A stretch of DNA of 64,000 nt from Nitrospirillum sp034427435 (GTDB lineage Bacteria; Pseudomonadota; Alphaproteobacteria; Azospirillales; Azospirillaceae): NCBI RefSeq assembly GCF_034427435.1, contig NZ_JAXQNP010000004.1, positions 310,001-374,000 of the forward strand, read 5' to 3'. The translations under genes and the position numbers were made by a program. Within the stretch, counting starts at the first letter, position 1, and every line of letters starts with the position of its first letter. Shown here piece by piece: positions 37,143 through 45,913 of the stretch. The notes beneath the pieces were generated by a model. It was not told the origin of the DNA, ran no database searches, and saw only the letters and a list, made by a program, of their open reading frames with translations.

Positions 37143-38046
37143 CGGCACCCTCCCGTTGGCGGTTGGCGATGGTCAGAAAGGCGTCCAGGTCCATGTCGGG
37201 CACATCGGTGGGTTGGTTGATGCCCAGCCGCGCCCACACCTCCGTCCCGTCGGCGGCGTCGCCAAAGCGGGCCAGGCGGCGCTCCAGCCGCGCCTGTTCC
37301 GCCGCCAGCACGGCCTGGTCCAGCGTGGCGGGACGGTCCAGCGCCGCCAGGGCGCCGGCACGGAAGGCGGCGACATCGTCGGCCACGAACAGGTCGACAC
37401 CGCCGATGAGGTAGCGGTGCTTGCCCCCCATCGTGCGCCAGACCAGCGCCCGGTCCTTGGAGTCGAACTCCTCCACGCCCTTGTTGGTCTCGATGACCTC
37501 GGGTCCCGAGACGGACAGTCGCCCCTGTTCGGAAATGACCAGCGCGGAGCAGCAGCCGGCGATCAGGCTGCCGCCGCCGTAGCACCCGGCGCGTCCGCCC
37601 AGCAGCCCGATCACGCGCACACCCGCCGCCCGCGCCTGCACGGTGGCGCGGATGATCTCGGAAATGGCCAGCTCACCGGCGTTGGCCTCCTGCAGGCGCA
37701 CCCCGCCGGTGTCGAACAGGATGACCACGTCCCGCTTCATCTGGCGGGCGGCATGCAACAGGCCGGTCAGCTTGGCGCCATGCACCTCGCCAATAGCACC
37801 GCCCATGAAGCGCCCCTCCTGGGCCGCCACCAGGACGGGCCTGCCCGCCAGCGCGCCGGCGCCGACGACGATGCCGTCATCGAATTGGCGGGGCAGGTTG
37901 AACAGGGCCAGATGCGGGCTCAGTTCCCGGCGCTGGGGCCCGAGGAATTCGCTGAAGCTGCCGGCGTCCAGCAGGTGGGACAGGCGGCCCCGGGCGGACT
38001 CCTCGTACCAACTGCGGTGGGGATTGGCGGGGGAGGGGCTCGTCAT
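37129..38046 (-). CDS. mdcD: Malonate decarboxylase beta subunit
   Basis: 305 residues. The carboxyltransferase/crotonase fold is shown by SWYEESARGRLSHLLDAGSF at the start, GGAIGEVHGAKLTGLL, ILFDTGGVRLQEANAGEL and LLGGRAGCYGGGSLIAGCC. Its partner is MdcE; together they form the decarboxylase core. It overlaps mdcC by 4 bp (ATGA). Confidence 0.95.
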   Translation of the reverse strand: MTSPSPANPHRSWYEESARGRLSHLLDAGSFSEFLGPQRRELSPHLALFNLPRQFDDGIVVGAGALAGRPVLVAAQEGRFMGGAIGEVHGAKLTGLLHAARQMKRDVVILFDTGGVRLQEANAGELAISEIIRATVQARAAGVRVIGLLGGRAGCYGGGSLIAGCCSALVISEQGRLSVSGPEVIETNKGVEEFDSKDRALVWRTMGGKHRYLIGGVDLFVADDVAAFRAGALAALDRPATLDQAVLAAEQARLERRLARFGDAADGTEVWARLGINQPTDVPDMDLDAFLTIANRQREGADAAR

Positions 38047-38357
38047 TCCGGTTTCTCCATCAGGCGCACACCCTGGGCCAGCCGCAGCGCCACCGTGTCC
38101 GGCCGGGCGCCCCCGTCGTTGATGGTGATGCGCAGGCCGCCAGCGGCGGATCGGGCGGCGAAGTCAGCCGTCACCGCCTGCCAGAGGTCGGCGAAGCCAT
38201 GGGCCGGGGTGGCGATGTCGATGACGCAGCGGTCGGCCGCCTCCCCCCGTTCCAGCAGCACTTCGAGGTTGCCGGAGGCGACGACGCCGACCAGGGCCGT
38301 GGCGCGCGTTCCGCCGGCGGGCTTGGTCGTGCTCAATTCATAGCGCAGGTTTTCCAT
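38043..38357 (-). CDS. mdcC: Malonate decarboxylase acyl carrier protein (delta subunit)
   Basis: 104 residues, the normal size. MENLRYELSTTKPAGG and VVASGNLEVLLE match MdcC; Ser28 in the ASGN segment is the probable attachment site of the 2'-(5''-phosphoribosyl)-3'-dephospho-CoA group. DTVALRLAQGVRLME is near the end. It lies 12 bp after mdcA. Confidence 0.92.
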   Translation of the reverse strand: MENLRYELSTTKPAGGTRATALVGVVASGNLEVLLERGEAADRCVIDIATPAHGFADLWQAVTADFAARSAAGGLRITINDGGARPDTVALRLAQGVRLMEKPE

Positions 38358-38369
38358 GGGGGCGCGGCC

Positions 38370-40016
38370 TTACCAATTGCGGAAACGGCTGGGCGGCCGG
38401 TACAGCCCGCCCGAGGCGATCATCAGGTCCTTGATGGAGTGGGCGACCAGCAGGCCGCGGTCGGCATCCAGGGGATCGATGCCCAGATCTTCGGGCCGCT
38501 GGATGACTTTGCGCTCGCGCAGCCGTTCCACCATCGTGCGGTCGCGGGCGCGCCCCACCTCGGTATAGCCGGCGACGCCCCGGATGGCCTGCTCCCGCTC
38601 GTCCTTGTCACGGCACAGCAGCAGGTTGGCGATGCCTTCCTCGGTCACGATGTGGGTGACGTCGTCGCCGTAGACCATGACCGGCGCCAGATCCAGGTGC
38701 AGCTTGTCGGCCAGGTCCAGGGCGCCCAGGCGCTCCACGAACATGGGCGTGTTGCCGTCGCCGAAGGTTTCCCCGATCTGCACGACCAACTTGCGGCCGC
38801 GCCGCAGGACGGGCGTGCCGTCGGGGTCCGCCTCCTCACCGGCGCGCAGCCAGGGGGCGCTGGGATGGCGGCGGCCCCGCGCGTCCGACCCCATGTTAGG
38901 CGCCCCGCCGAAGCCGGCGACGCGGCCGCCGGTGACTGTGGAGCTGTTGCCGGCCAAGTCGATTTGCAGGGTGGAGCCGATGAACATGTCGCAGGCGTAC
39001 AGGCCGGCGGTCTGGCAGAAGGCGCGGTTGGAACGCAGCGAGCCGTCGGGGCCGGTGAAGAAGATGTCCGGCCGGGCCCGCATGTAGTCTTCCATGCCCA
39101 CTTCGGAACCGAAGCAGTGGATTTGCTCGACCCATCCGCTTTCGATCGCGGGGATCAGGGTGGGGTGGGGGTTCAGCGCCCAATGGGTGCAGACTTTGCC
39201 CTTGAGGCCCAGCCGTTCGCCGAAGGTCGGCAACAGCAGTTCGATGGCGGCGGTGTTGAAGCCGATGCCGTGGTTCAGGCGGCGCACGCCATAGGGGGCG
39301 TACAAGCCCTTGATGGCCAGCATCGCCGTCAGGATCTGGGTTTCGGTGATGGCGGCCGGGTCGCGGGTGAACAGCGGCTCCACATAAAATGGGCGCTGGG
39401 CGTTCACGACGAAATGCACTTGGTCGGCGGGGATGTCCACCCGCGGCACCTTGTCGACGATCTCGCCCACCTGGGCGATGACCAGGCCCTTGCCGAAGCT
39501 GGTCGCCTCCACGACGGTGGGCGTGTCCTCCGTGTTGGGGCCGGTATAGAGGTTGCCGTCCTTGTCGGCGCTGACGGCGGCGATCAGCGCCACCTGCGGC
39601 GTCAGGTCGATGAAATAGCGGGCGAACAGTTCCAGATAGGTATGCACCGCCCCCAGCTCGATCTGGCCGCCGAACATCATGCGGGCGATGCGCGCCGATT
39701 GCGGGCCCGAGTAGGAGAAGTCCAGCCGCCGGGCGATGCCGGTTTCGAAGATGTCCAGGTGTTCCGGCAGGACGACGCCTGACTGCACCATGTGCAGGTC
39801 ATGGATTTTGGCGGGGTCCGCCTTGGCCAGCGCCTTGGCCAGCAGGTCGGCCTGCTTCTGGTTGTCACCTTCCAGGCAGACCCGGTCGCCGGGGCGCAGG
39901 ACCGCCTCCAGAAAGGCGACAAGGTCCTGCGCGGTGACGATCTTGCCGGTGGCGAAGTGCCGGCCCGCGTCCAGCCGCGCCTGCCTGTCCCGGCCCTTGG
40001 TGTTCCAGTCCCGCAT
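38370..40016 (-). CDS. mdcA: Malonate decarboxylase alpha subunit (acetyl-ACP:malonate transferase)
   Basis: 548 residues from ATG 40016 (MRDWNTKGRDRQARL). A CoA-transferase-type protein: VCLEGDNQKQADLLAKAL near the start, QVHFVVNAQRPFYVEPLFTRDP, and GSDARGRRHPSAPWLRAGEE with LVVQIGETFGDGNTPMFVE. It swaps the acetyl group on MdcC for malonate. It is the first gene of a seven-gene operon A-C-D-E-G-B-H and is divergent from madL. Confidence 0.95.
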   Translation of the reverse strand: MRDWNTKGRDRQARLDAGRHFATGKIVTAQDLVAFLEAVLRPGDRVCLEGDNQKQADLLAKALAKADPAKIHDLHMVQSGVVLPEHLDIFETGIARRLDFSYSGPQSARIARMMFGGQIELGAVHTYLELFARYFIDLTPQVALIAAVSADKDGNLYTGPNTEDTPTVVEATSFGKGLVIAQVGEIVDKVPRVDIPADQVHFVVNAQRPFYVEPLFTRDPAAITETQILTAMLAIKGLYAPYGVRRLNHGIGFNTAAIELLLPTFGERLGLKGKVCTHWALNPHPTLIPAIESGWVEQIHCFGSEVGMEDYMRARPDIFFTGPDGSLRSNRAFCQTAGLYACDMFIGSTLQIDLAGNSSTVTGGRVAGFGGAPNMGSDARGRRHPSAPWLRAGEEADPDGTPVLRRGRKLVVQIGETFGDGNTPMFVERLGALDLADKLHLDLAPVMVYGDDVTHIVTEEGIANLLLCRDKDEREQAIRGVAGYTEVGRARDRTMVERLRERKVIQRPEDLGIDPLDADRGLLVAHSIKDLMIASGGLYRPPSRFRNW

Positions 40017-40187
40017 GATCGACCTTCGTATGCGCAAGTGGGATTTTTCGCGTTCAGCGTATCCACAATTGCGGAAAAATCAATACAGTGTATTTTGAAT
40101 GCTGCGGACCGGGAGAGTCTGCATGCAAGGGAGGGATATGATGGCGACTTCGCGTTTTGGTGGGACGGCGGGGCGGGGAGGGTGCCC
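40017..40187. promoter_or_regulatory. mdcA/madL divergent control region
   Basis: 171 bp serving both the decarboxylase operon and the malonate transporter. AATACA-G-TGTATT at 40082-40094 is a perfect palindrome and the most likely binding site for the GntR regulator encoded after madM; GntR/FCD operators are short palindromes of this kind. No consensus promoter is evident. Confidence 0.6.
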
Positions 40188-40625
40188 ATGACCATTTCCG
40201 GTGTGGCCTTGCTGGCCATTTGCACCTTGCTGGGAACCTTCCTGGGCGATCTGCTGGGGTCGCTGCTGGGCGTGAAGGCCAATGTCGGCGGTGTGGGCAT
40301 CGCCATGTTGCTGCTGATCGCGGCCCGGCTCTGGATGGCCCGTCGCGGCCTGCTGACCCCCGGTGTGAAATTCGGCGTGGAGTTCTGGGGCGCCCTTTAC
40401 ATCCCCATCGTGGTGGCCATGGCCGCCCAACAGAACGTCCTGGTCGCCGCCCGCAGCGGACCGCTGGTGTTGATCGCCGGCATCGCCGCCGTGCTGCTGT
40501 GCTTCGCCACCGTCGCCATCATCAGCCGCCTGGGCAAGAAGGGCGAGACGATGGATGAGATCGAGGCCAAGGCCCAAGCCCAGGCCCAGGGGGACGCGAC
40601 GTCCCCCGGCAAGCGCGCCGTTTGA
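40188..40625 (+). CDS. madL: Malonate transporter subunit MadL
   Basis: 145 residues from ATG 40188, preceded by GGGGAGGGTG. Four hydrophobic segments: ISGVALLAICTLLGTFLGDLLG, GGVGIAMLLLIAARLWM, WGALYIPIVVAMAAQQNVL and GPLVLIAGIAAVLLCFATVAII. The length and GVKANVGGVGIAM motif are typical of MadL. With MadM it forms the sodium-linked malonate carrier in the inner membrane. The tail is Ala/Gln-rich and charged. Confidence 0.92.
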   Translation: MTISGVALLAICTLLGTFLGDLLGSLLGVKANVGGVGIAMLLLIAARLWMARRGLLTPGVKFGVEFWGALYIPIVVAMAAQQNVLVAARSGPLVLIAGIAAVLLCFATVAIISRLGKKGETMDEIEAKAQAQAQGDATSPGKRAV

Positions 40626-40637
40626 GGGGGGGCCGCC

Positions 40638-41402
40638 ATGGAAATGCTGACACACGCCCTGTCCGCCAACGCCTTGTTGACCGCGTTCGCCATCGTCGGT
40701 TTGGTGATGTGGCTGTCGAACGCGATTTCGAAGCATCTGCTGTTCGGCCGGGTTCATGGCTCGGCCATCGCCATCGTCATCGGGCTGGCCGCCGCCTTCG
40801 CCGCCGGTTTGTGGACCGGTGGGACCAAGGGGGTGGTGGATATCCCGATCTTCGCTGGCGTCGGCCTGCTGGGCGGGGCCATGCTGCGTGACTTCGCCAT
40901 CGTGGCCACCGCGTTCGAGGTGGATGTCGTCCAGGCGCGCAAGGCCGGGGCCATCGGCGCGCTGGCCTTGGCCCTGGGAACGATCCTGCCCTTCATCGTC
41001 GGTTCGCTGGCGGCGGTGGCCTTCGGCTACACGGACGCCGTTTCCATCACCACCATCGGTGCCGGCGCCGTCACCTATATCGTCGGCCCGGTGACCGGGG
41101 CCGCCCTGGGGGCCAGTTCGGCCGTCATGGCCCTGTCCATCGCCACCGGGGTTTTCAAGGCGGTGCTGGTCATGATCGGGACGCCCGTGGTCGCCAAGCT
41201 GATCGGCCTGGACAATCCCCGCAGCGCGATGGTCTTTGGCGGCCTCATGGGCACGGTCAGCGGCGTTTCCGGCGGACTGGCCGCCACCGACCGCCGTCTC
41301 GTGCCCTATGGCGCCCTGACGGCCACCTTTCACACCGGTCTGGGTTGCCTTGTCGCCCCGTCCATTCTTTATCTTATCGTACGGGCGATAGTGGGGGGCT
41401 GA
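40638..41402 (+). CDS. madM: Malonate transporter subunit MadM
   Basis: 254 residues, 12 bp after madL with GAGGGGGG upstream. Hydrophobic throughout, with motifs DFAIVATAFEVDVVQARKAG, IGAGAVTYIVGPVTGAALGA and GLMGTVSGVSGGLAATDRRL typical of MadM. The final ATVHTGLGCL-like segment ATFHTGLGCLVAPSI is also conserved. It pairs with MadL for malonate uptake. Confidence 0.92.
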   Translation: MEMLTHALSANALLTAFAIVGLVMWLSNAISKHLLFGRVHGSAIAIVIGLAAAFAAGLWTGGTKGVVDIPIFAGVGLLGGAMLRDFAIVATAFEVDVVQARKAGAIGALALALGTILPFIVGSLAAVAFGYTDAVSITTIGAGAVTYIVGPVTGAALGASSAVMALSIATGVFKAVLVMIGTPVVAKLIGLDNPRSAMVFGGLMGTVSGVSGGLAATDRRLVPYGALTATFHTGLGCLVAPSILYLIVRAIVGG

Positions 41403-41407
41403 TCATC

Positions 41408-42121
41408 ATGAGCGCTATCGTGGATCTGGCGGAAGACATCCCCGAGGAGCGGACGCTGCTCTCCGACCGGATCCGCGACGCGCTGACCGATGAGATCGCC
41501 CGTGGGGATCTGCCGGCCGGCATGCAGCTGGACGAACAGGACCTGGCAGATCGGTTCGGCGCCTCCCGCACGCCGGTGCGTGAGGCGCTGCGCCAGCTTG
41601 CCGTCAGCGGCCTTGTCGAGGTGCGGCCCCGGCGGGGTGTGGTCGTCACCCGGCTGACGCCCGAGCGCATCATGGACATGTTCGAGGCCATGGCGGAGAT
41701 CGAGGCCATGTGCGTACGCCTGGCCACGCACCGCATGACGCCGCTGGAACGCAGCCGCCTCATGCGACTGCACCGGGAATCGCGTGAGATGGTGGAGCGC
41801 GGCGACGTCGACGCCTATGACGCCTTCAACCGGGATTTCCATGAAACGCTCTACCGCGCGACCCACAACAGCTTCATGGCCGAACAGGCCATGGCGGTGC
41901 GCACGCGCCTGAACGCGTTCCGCCGCACCCAGCTGCGCCAAGGGGACCGTTTGGCGCATTCCCGCGAGGAGCATGACAGCGTCATGGTCGCCATCGCGGA
42001 AGGGGACGGGGAGACCGCCGCCCGCCGCATGCGCGCCCATATGCTGAACGCCGCCACGGCGCTGGAACAATATATCGGCGAACATGGCGGCCAAGCGCCC
42101 TCCGACCCCGGCGGGCGATGA
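41408..42121 (+). CDS. GntR-family regulator with FCD domain, probable regulator of the mdc/mad genes
   Basis: 237 residues from ATG 41408, 5 bp after madM. A GntR winged helix (LSDRIRDALTDEIARGDLPAG, LADRFGASRTPVREALRQLA, VRPRRGVVVTRL) is followed by an FCD effector domain with its metal-binding positions (DAYDAFNRDFHETLYRATHN, EEHDSVMVAIAEGDGETAARRMRAHM). The position and family agree with MdcY-like repressors of malonate genes known from Acinetobacter. Its likely site is the palindrome at 40082-40094; this is inference. Confidence 0.85.
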   Translation: MSAIVDLAEDIPEERTLLSDRIRDALTDEIARGDLPAGMQLDEQDLADRFGASRTPVREALRQLAVSGLVEVRPRRGVVVTRLTPERIMDMFEAMAEIEAMCVRLATHRMTPLERSRLMRLHRESREMVERGDVDAYDAFNRDFHETLYRATHNSFMAEQAMAVRTRLNAFRRTQLRQGDRLAHSREEHDSVMVAIAEGDGETAARRMRAHMLNAATALEQYIGEHGGQAPSDPGGR

Positions 42122-42146
42122 GGCGACCCCCGGGTTCCCACGCCGT

Positions 42147-44228
42147 TCAGGGCAAGAGTTCGGCCTCCTGGGGCCCGAGGACCAGCGTGCCTTCATGGCG
42201 CCGATGGCTGAGCAGGCCGGTTGTGGTCCCCTGGATGGGGATGCGCTGCGTTTCCCGGGTGGTGTTGACGTACAAGGTCCGCCCGTCCACCACGCGGGCG
42301 TAGACGCCCTCCGGCGTCTGCGGCCCCGGCTGCACACCCGCCAGATCATAGGCGCGGCGCAAGATCGGCGCGATGGCGGAGGGGGCCGGCTCCGTCGCCA
42401 GGTACAGGGCCGTGCCCTTGCCGAACTTGTTGATGGTGACCGCGGGAGTATGGTCCGGCGTGTTGTCGAAGGTCGCCAGCACTGTCGCCGTCGTCGGCGC
42501 CAGCACCTCGTAATAATGGGTGGTGGTCGTTGTCGATGACGCGCCCAGGCTGTACGCCAACGGCGCTTCCGACCCATAGAAGGCGCTGGTCTTCAGCCCG
42601 AACACGTCGGACAGCCGGCCGGGCAAGGGCGTGTCGAACCATTGCGCGTGTTCGTCCACCTTGGCCGAATAGCCGGTCATCAGTGCCGTGCCGCCGTTCT
42701 GGACATACTCCCGGATGGCCTTGGCGCTGGCGGCGTCCATCAGGTAATCGGCGGGGATGACCACCAGCTTGTAGGGGGCCAGCGTGTCGTGCCCGATGTT
42801 GATGATGGCGGTGTCGATGTTGGCGCGGAACAGCGGCTCGAACGCCCCCTGCACCATGTCGCCATAGCTCCCCTGGAAATACTGCCGCGTGGTGCTGGAC
42901 GGCCCGTTGGGATGGGAAGCGATGGCGGATTCGAAGGAATAGGCGATGGCCACCTCGGGATGCGTGTGGCGGGGGAAGCCGTAGCGGGCGAGTTCCTTGA
43001 ATTCCGTGGCGATGCGGCCGAATTCGTCCACCTTCCACGAAGGCGTGCCGTCATGGTCGACCAGGCCGAACAGGGCCTGCTCCTCCCCGCCCAGGTGGCT
43101 GTTGAACGTCCAGGCCAGAATGCCCTGCGCCCCCAGCAGCAGCCCGAGATAGGCGTACATCCGGCTGCGGCCGGGCGTGCCGTAATCGCCGCCGCCGCCG
43201 GCGGTGAACTCATTGAACCAGATCGGGGTGGGCAGGTCGCCCTTGGTCATCAGGGCGTTGAACGCCCCGCTGACGGGGTCGGCCGGATAGAACCCCTCCG
43301 CGCCATAGGAGACATAGGATTTGTAGGTGGAGAGATAATCGAAACCGCGCCGGGGGGCATAGTCCCAGAGGTTGGAGATGCTGGGTAGATCCGGCATGGC
43401 GCGCCGGCGGATGGTGTCCAACTCGCGCAGCCGGTCGACCGTGACGTCGGACCAATAGCGGTGCAGGTCGAGGTATCGTTCCGCCGGGCCGGGACCATCG
43501 GCCAGGGGCAGGTCGACATCGTCGAAATCATTGAGGCGGCGTGACCAGCGCTGTGTCGCCCAAGCCTTGTTCAGGGCGTCGATGGTGCCGTACTTGGCGC
43601 GCAGCCAGGTGATGAAGCGCTGGCGGTCGGCTTCGGAATAGGACATGAAGCCGTTGCCGATCTCATTGTCGTATCCGATGGCGATGATGGCTGGATGGTG
43701 GGCGTAGCGTTTGCTCAGCGCCTCCGCCAGAAGGCCGGCCTCGCGCCCATAATCCGGATCGCTGATGTTGTCCATGTAGCGTTCCGCCGGCGGCAACCGC
43801 GCCCCCGCCTGGTTGACGATGTCGACGCCGGGGTGGGCGCGGTGCAGCCAGATGGGGGCGGGCGTGCCTGGAATGTCCAGGATCACCCGGATGCCCGCCG
43901 CCTGCATCTTGTCCAGGACGGCATCGAACCAGTCGAAGGTGAATTTCCCCTGCGCGGGCTCGAACGAATCCCACGACAGGTCGCCCATGCGCACCACGGT
44001 GAAGCCCGCGCGCTTCATGATGGCGATGTCCTGGTCGATCTGCGCCGGGGTGCGGTCGATCGGCTGATAGCAAGTGCCGACGAACAATTGGCCGGGTCCC
44101 GGCCAGCCGGCCGGAGTCCCCGCCGGGGTTTTGGCCTCCCGCGCGTCGGCCATGCCCATGGACACGGTGCACAGCACGGTGGCCAGTAGGGCGCGCAGCA
44201 CCGGGCGCCCTAGAAAACGCGATGTCAT
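42147..44228 (-). CDS. GH42-type beta-galactosidase, secreted
   Basis: 693 residues. A signal peptide covers about residues 1-30 (LRALLATVLCTVSMGMADA). The GH42 catalytic barrel has the acid/base Glu189 in IGYDNEIGNG and the nucleophile Glu340 in IWFNEFTAGG. GTCYQPIDRTPAQIDQDIAIMKRAGFTVVRMG is a variant of the family's start segment. A glutamine-amidotransferase-like middle domain (PADYLMDAASAKAIREYVQNGG) and a short C-terminal domain follow. It releases terminal beta-galactose in the periplasm or outside. It lies 47 bp after the GH29 gene, in one operon with the LacI regulator. Confidence 0.9.
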   Translation of the reverse strand: MTSRFLGRPVLRALLATVLCTVSMGMADAREAKTPAGTPAGWPGPGQLFVGTCYQPIDRTPAQIDQDIAIMKRAGFTVVRMGDLSWDSFEPAQGKFTFDWFDAVLDKMQAAGIRVILDIPGTPAPIWLHRAHPGVDIVNQAGARLPPAERYMDNISDPDYGREAGLLAEALSKRYAHHPAIIAIGYDNEIGNGFMSYSEADRQRFITWLRAKYGTIDALNKAWATQRWSRRLNDFDDVDLPLADGPGPAERYLDLHRYWSDVTVDRLRELDTIRRRAMPDLPSISNLWDYAPRRGFDYLSTYKSYVSYGAEGFYPADPVSGAFNALMTKGDLPTPIWFNEFTAGGGGDYGTPGRSRMYAYLGLLLGAQGILAWTFNSHLGGEEQALFGLVDHDGTPSWKVDEFGRIATEFKELARYGFPRHTHPEVAIAYSFESAIASHPNGPSSTTRQYFQGSYGDMVQGAFEPLFRANIDTAIINIGHDTLAPYKLVVIPADYLMDAASAKAIREYVQNGGTALMTGYSAKVDEHAQWFDTPLPGRLSDVFGLKTSAFYGSEAPLAYSLGASSTTTTTHYYEVLAPTTATVLATFDNTPDHTPAVTINKFGKGTALYLATEPAPSAIAPILRRAYDLAGVQPGPQTPEGVYARVVDGRTLYVNTTRETQRIPIQGTTTGLLSHRRHEGTLVLGPQEAELLP

Positions 44229-44275
44229 ATCCGTCTCACACGATCTGTTGTGACGCCCTTGCGCCCGGTCGGCGC

Positions 44276-45907
44276 TTATCGGATGCGGAACGCGGGGGTG
44301 AAGGTCGGCCGCCGGTCCGGCAGGGTGACGGTGACGCCGTCATCGGCCTGCTTGAACTCCAGGGGGCCGCCGCCCAGCAGGTCGACCCGCTGGACGGGGC
44401 GGGTGGCCGGCGTCAAGGTCCGGATGGTCAGGCTTTTCCCGGCCGGCCATTCCTGGGCGTAGGCGTAAAGGGTGTCGCCCTTCACGGTGAAGCGGATGTC
44501 TTCCGCCGTGAAGGGACGCAGCTTCGCCTCGTTGAACTGGCCGGCCGCCACCTCCGTCGGCCCCTCGCCATAGGTGTTCCAGGGGCGGGAGTCGAAAATG
44601 CCTTCGCTGTTCGCCGCCATCCAGCCGACCAGCTCTTGCAGGATGCCGCGCTCCAGCTCATCGATGGTGCCGTCGCTGCGCACCGGGACGTTCAGCAGCA
44701 GGCAGCCGTTCTTGCTGACCACGTCCACCAGCCGCTGCACCACCTGCAGGGCGTTGAGGTAGCCCTTGCGTTCATAGAGGGGGCGGCTGTAGTGCCAATC
44801 GCCCAGGCAGGTGTCGGTCTGCCAGGGCTCGGCGACGATGTGGTCGGCGAACCCCCGCTCGATGTCCGCCACCACGGCGCGGCGCTGCAGGTCGGTCAGT
44901 TCCTTGCAGTTCACGACCACATCGACGGCGCCCTTCCGGGCCACGCTCTGATTGTAGTAATGGGCGGTGGCGCGCAGGCCGTACTCGCCCAGGGGCAGGC
45001 CGGTGTCGTCGAAATAGACCAGGTCCGGCTGATAGCGGTCCATCAGGTCCTGGCACCGCTTCAGCCAGGTTTCGGCGAAGGCGCGGTTGTTGGGCGGCAC
45101 GGACTCGTTCCAAATGCGGTCGTGCGCCTCATGCCAGGCGTTCATGGCCGCCAGGTCGGTGATGCCGTCGGGGATCACCATGTTGCGCCCGGTGTACAGG
45201 TCCTGGGGATCCAGCCCCTGCCACCACTTTCCGGCACCATCGGCCTTGGTCAGGCGGAAGGCGTCGTAGCGCTGCCCCGCCAGCGTGCCGGTGGCGTCAT
45301 AGCCATAGGCCGTCTGATACCAGTGCCAGGCATGGCTCGCGTGGTTGCTGACACCGAAGCGCAGGCCGTGCTTGCGCGCGGCGGCGGCCCAGCCCCCCAC
45401 GATGTCCTTGCCCGGGCCCACCCGCGTGGCGTTCCAGGCGTGGTGGCGGGAGTCGAAATTATCGAAGTTGTCGTGATGGCAGGCCATGGACACCAGGTAC
45501 TTGGCGCCCGCCGCCTTGTAGAGCTTGGTCAATTCCTCGGGGTCCCACCGCTCCGCCTTCCAGCGGTTGATCAATTCCATGAAACCGAATTGCGTGGGAT
45601 GGCCATAGGTCTCGACATGGTGCTGATAGACCGACTCCCCCTGGATGTACATCCGGCGGGCGTACCAGTCGCCATATTCCGGGGCGCACTGCGGTCCCCA
45701 ATGGGCCCAGATCCCGAACTTGGCGTCCCGGAACCAGGTGGGCGCCTTGTACCCGGCGGCCAGGGATTCCCAGGTCGGCTGGAACGGCCCGGCGGCCGCA
45801 TTCCCCGGCGTGGGGGCCGCCCCGGCGGGCCACGAACCGGCGGATAGCGAGAGGGCGGAAACCGCCCCGCCGTAACGGACGAGATCGCGGCGCGTCAGGC
45901 TGACCAT
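44276..45907 (-). CDS. GH29 alpha-L-fucosidase with twin-arginine-type leader
   Basis: 543 residues. MVSLTRRDLVRYGGAVSALSL is a Tat-like signal (RRDLV) with cleavage probably near AGA. The GH29 barrel is clear: WFRDAKFGIWAHWGPQ, ACHHDNFDNFDSRHHAWNA, and LVYFDDTGLPLGEYG, where about Asp300 is the expected nucleophile. GCLLLNVPVRSDGTI, typical of GH29, follows with a C-terminal beta-sandwich. It removes alpha-linked fucose. The start is only 6 bp after the LacI gene stop. Confidence 0.92.
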   Translation of the reverse strand: MVSLTRRDLVRYGGAVSALSLSAGSWPAGAAPTPGNAAAGPFQPTWESLAAGYKAPTWFRDAKFGIWAHWGPQCAPEYGDWYARRMYIQGESVYQHHVETYGHPTQFGFMELINRWKAERWDPEELTKLYKAAGAKYLVSMACHHDNFDNFDSRHHAWNATRVGPGKDIVGGWAAAARKHGLRFGVSNHASHAWHWYQTAYGYDATGTLAGQRYDAFRLTKADGAGKWWQGLDPQDLYTGRNMVIPDGITDLAAMNAWHEAHDRIWNESVPPNNRAFAETWLKRCQDLMDRYQPDLVYFDDTGLPLGEYGLRATAHYYNQSVARKGAVDVVVNCKELTDLQRRAVVADIERGFADHIVAEPWQTDTCLGDWHYSRPLYERKGYLNALQVVQRLVDVVSKNGCLLLNVPVRSDGTIDELERGILQELVGWMAANSEGIFDSRPWNTYGEGPTEVAAGQFNEAKLRPFTAEDIRFTVKGDTLYAYAQEWPAGKSLTIRTLTPATRPVQRVDLLGGGPLEFKQADDGVTVTLPDRRPTFTPAFRIR

Positions 45908-45913
45908 GGGCTG

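Noticed and set aside
40080..41333. 417-residue minus-strand frame over madL/madM.
   Set aside because: Gln/Gly/His-rich, without ribosome site or homology; the plus-strand genes are unmistakable.
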